From the NCBI GenBank assembly GCA_041746135.1, contig JBGTHQ010000022.1:4885-68884 (forward strand): a DNA stretch of 64,000 nt, in the 5' to 3' direction. Below the pieces are notes generated by a model. The model made no database searches. It had not been told where the DNA came from and was given only the letters and a program-made list of their open reading frames with translations. The stretch comes from Alg239-R122 sp041746135. Its GTDB lineage: Bacteria > Pseudomonadota > Alphaproteobacteria > Sphingomonadales > Sphingomonadaceae. Shown in pieces: positions 63,693 through 64,000 of this stretch. The position numbers were made by a program, and so were the translations under genes. The stretch's first letter is position 1. Each line of letters begins with the position of its first letter.

Positions 63693-64000
63693 ATGACAAA
63701 CCCTCACACCCCCGCTCGCCCCGATTATTCCGATCCGAAGCCGGAGGAATATGATCCGCTCGACTATCGCCACTATCTGGAAGACGATCCGCCGCCAGCG
63801 CCGCTGCCGGCCGAGCGGACTAAGACTGCGGCCAAGGTTCGTCGGCCCGCGTCGGCGAAAGCCAAACAGGCGGGCAGCACAGGTGCCGACGCGTCCGGTT
63901 TTGCGCCGGTACCGCGCCAGCGCGAGTCGGCTTCAGGCTGGACCGCGCATCGGCAACGGCTGTTCATCACCGTGCTGGCCGACACCGGGTCGGTCACGCT
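63693..64000 (+). CDS. N-terminal part of an unknown protein (runs off window)
   Basis: An ATG at 63693 opens a frame to the window end (102 codons). The start is acidic and Pro-rich (PDYSDPKPEEYDPLDYRHYLEDD), then basic, then SGWTAHRQRLFITVLADTGSV, the kind of segment found in sphingomonad proteins with an HTH-like domain. Too little is visible to assign a function. Confidence 0.55.
   Translation, partial: MTNPHTPARPDYSDPKPEEYDPLDYRHYLEDDPPPAPLPAERTKTAAKVRRPASAKAKQAGSTGADASGFAPVPRQRESASGWTAHRQRLFITVLADTGSVT

Overview
The window looks like chromosomal DNA of a Sphingomonadales alphaproteobacterium. The basis is gene content: ctrA with a CtrA/CcrM-type promoter, NDUFA12, the DUF2155-aat neighbourhood, a class A-like YqiJ/flotillin pair and protein sequences of sphingomonad type. 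Coding is dense. GC is moderate to high, except for a few clearly AT-richer patches. No transposase, integrase, prophage or CRISPR array is visible.

Layout. 1-20 kb is mostly housekeeping and metabolism: the 3' end of dnaA, moeB, a sirtuin, dapB, nth, two transporters, a fabI-VOC-aroC-SLC13 operon, BrkB-like and CbpA-like genes, pdxH with a CDF transporter, a PhzF-like isomerase, a metallophosphatase, an M28 peptidase, and ctrA. 20-38.6 kb holds the secE-nusG-rplKA-rplJL-rpoBC transcription/translation block on the minus strand. It is interrupted by a dienelactone hydrolase gene (plus strand, between rplA and rplJ) and by a larger block between rplL and rpoB. That block contains a three-gene operon (N-formylglutamate amidohydrolase-like, QEGLA/MATCAP-like metallopeptidase, GshB-like ATP-grasp ligase) and a DUF2975/HTH/micropeptide operon. 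38.8-45 kb has a fatty acyl-AMP ligase, RecX, DUF192, NDUFA12, DUF2155, Aat, a PilZ protein and tRNA-Trp. 45-49.8 kb is a membrane-stress cluster: TelA, its membrane partner, YqiJ-like and flotillin.

The most unusual stretch is 50-53 kb, which is AT-richer than its surroundings. A 47-residue peptide gene is followed by a strong hairpin, then by two paralogous proteins (a cupin-like domain plus HEAT-like repeats; one keeps and one has lost the metal ligands) and a six-helix membrane protein. This is the best candidate here for an undescribed small-peptide system. 54-57 kb carries two convergent PadR-regulated membrane-protein modules with near-parallel operator/promoter architecture. One of them encodes a divergent FtsW/RodA-like protein and sits between two copies of the thiC leader; the upstream copy is a truncated relic of the TPP riboswitch region.

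57-64 kb contains the TPP riboswitch and thiC, small stress-type genes (PRC-barrel and DUF2382 proteins), an unrecognised Cys-rich protein, a GIY-YIG nuclease gene bracketed by two copies of one palindromic repeat, and the start of a gene that runs off the window. Two families of palindromic intergenic repeats recur across the window, one copy lying in the 5' leader of rplJL.
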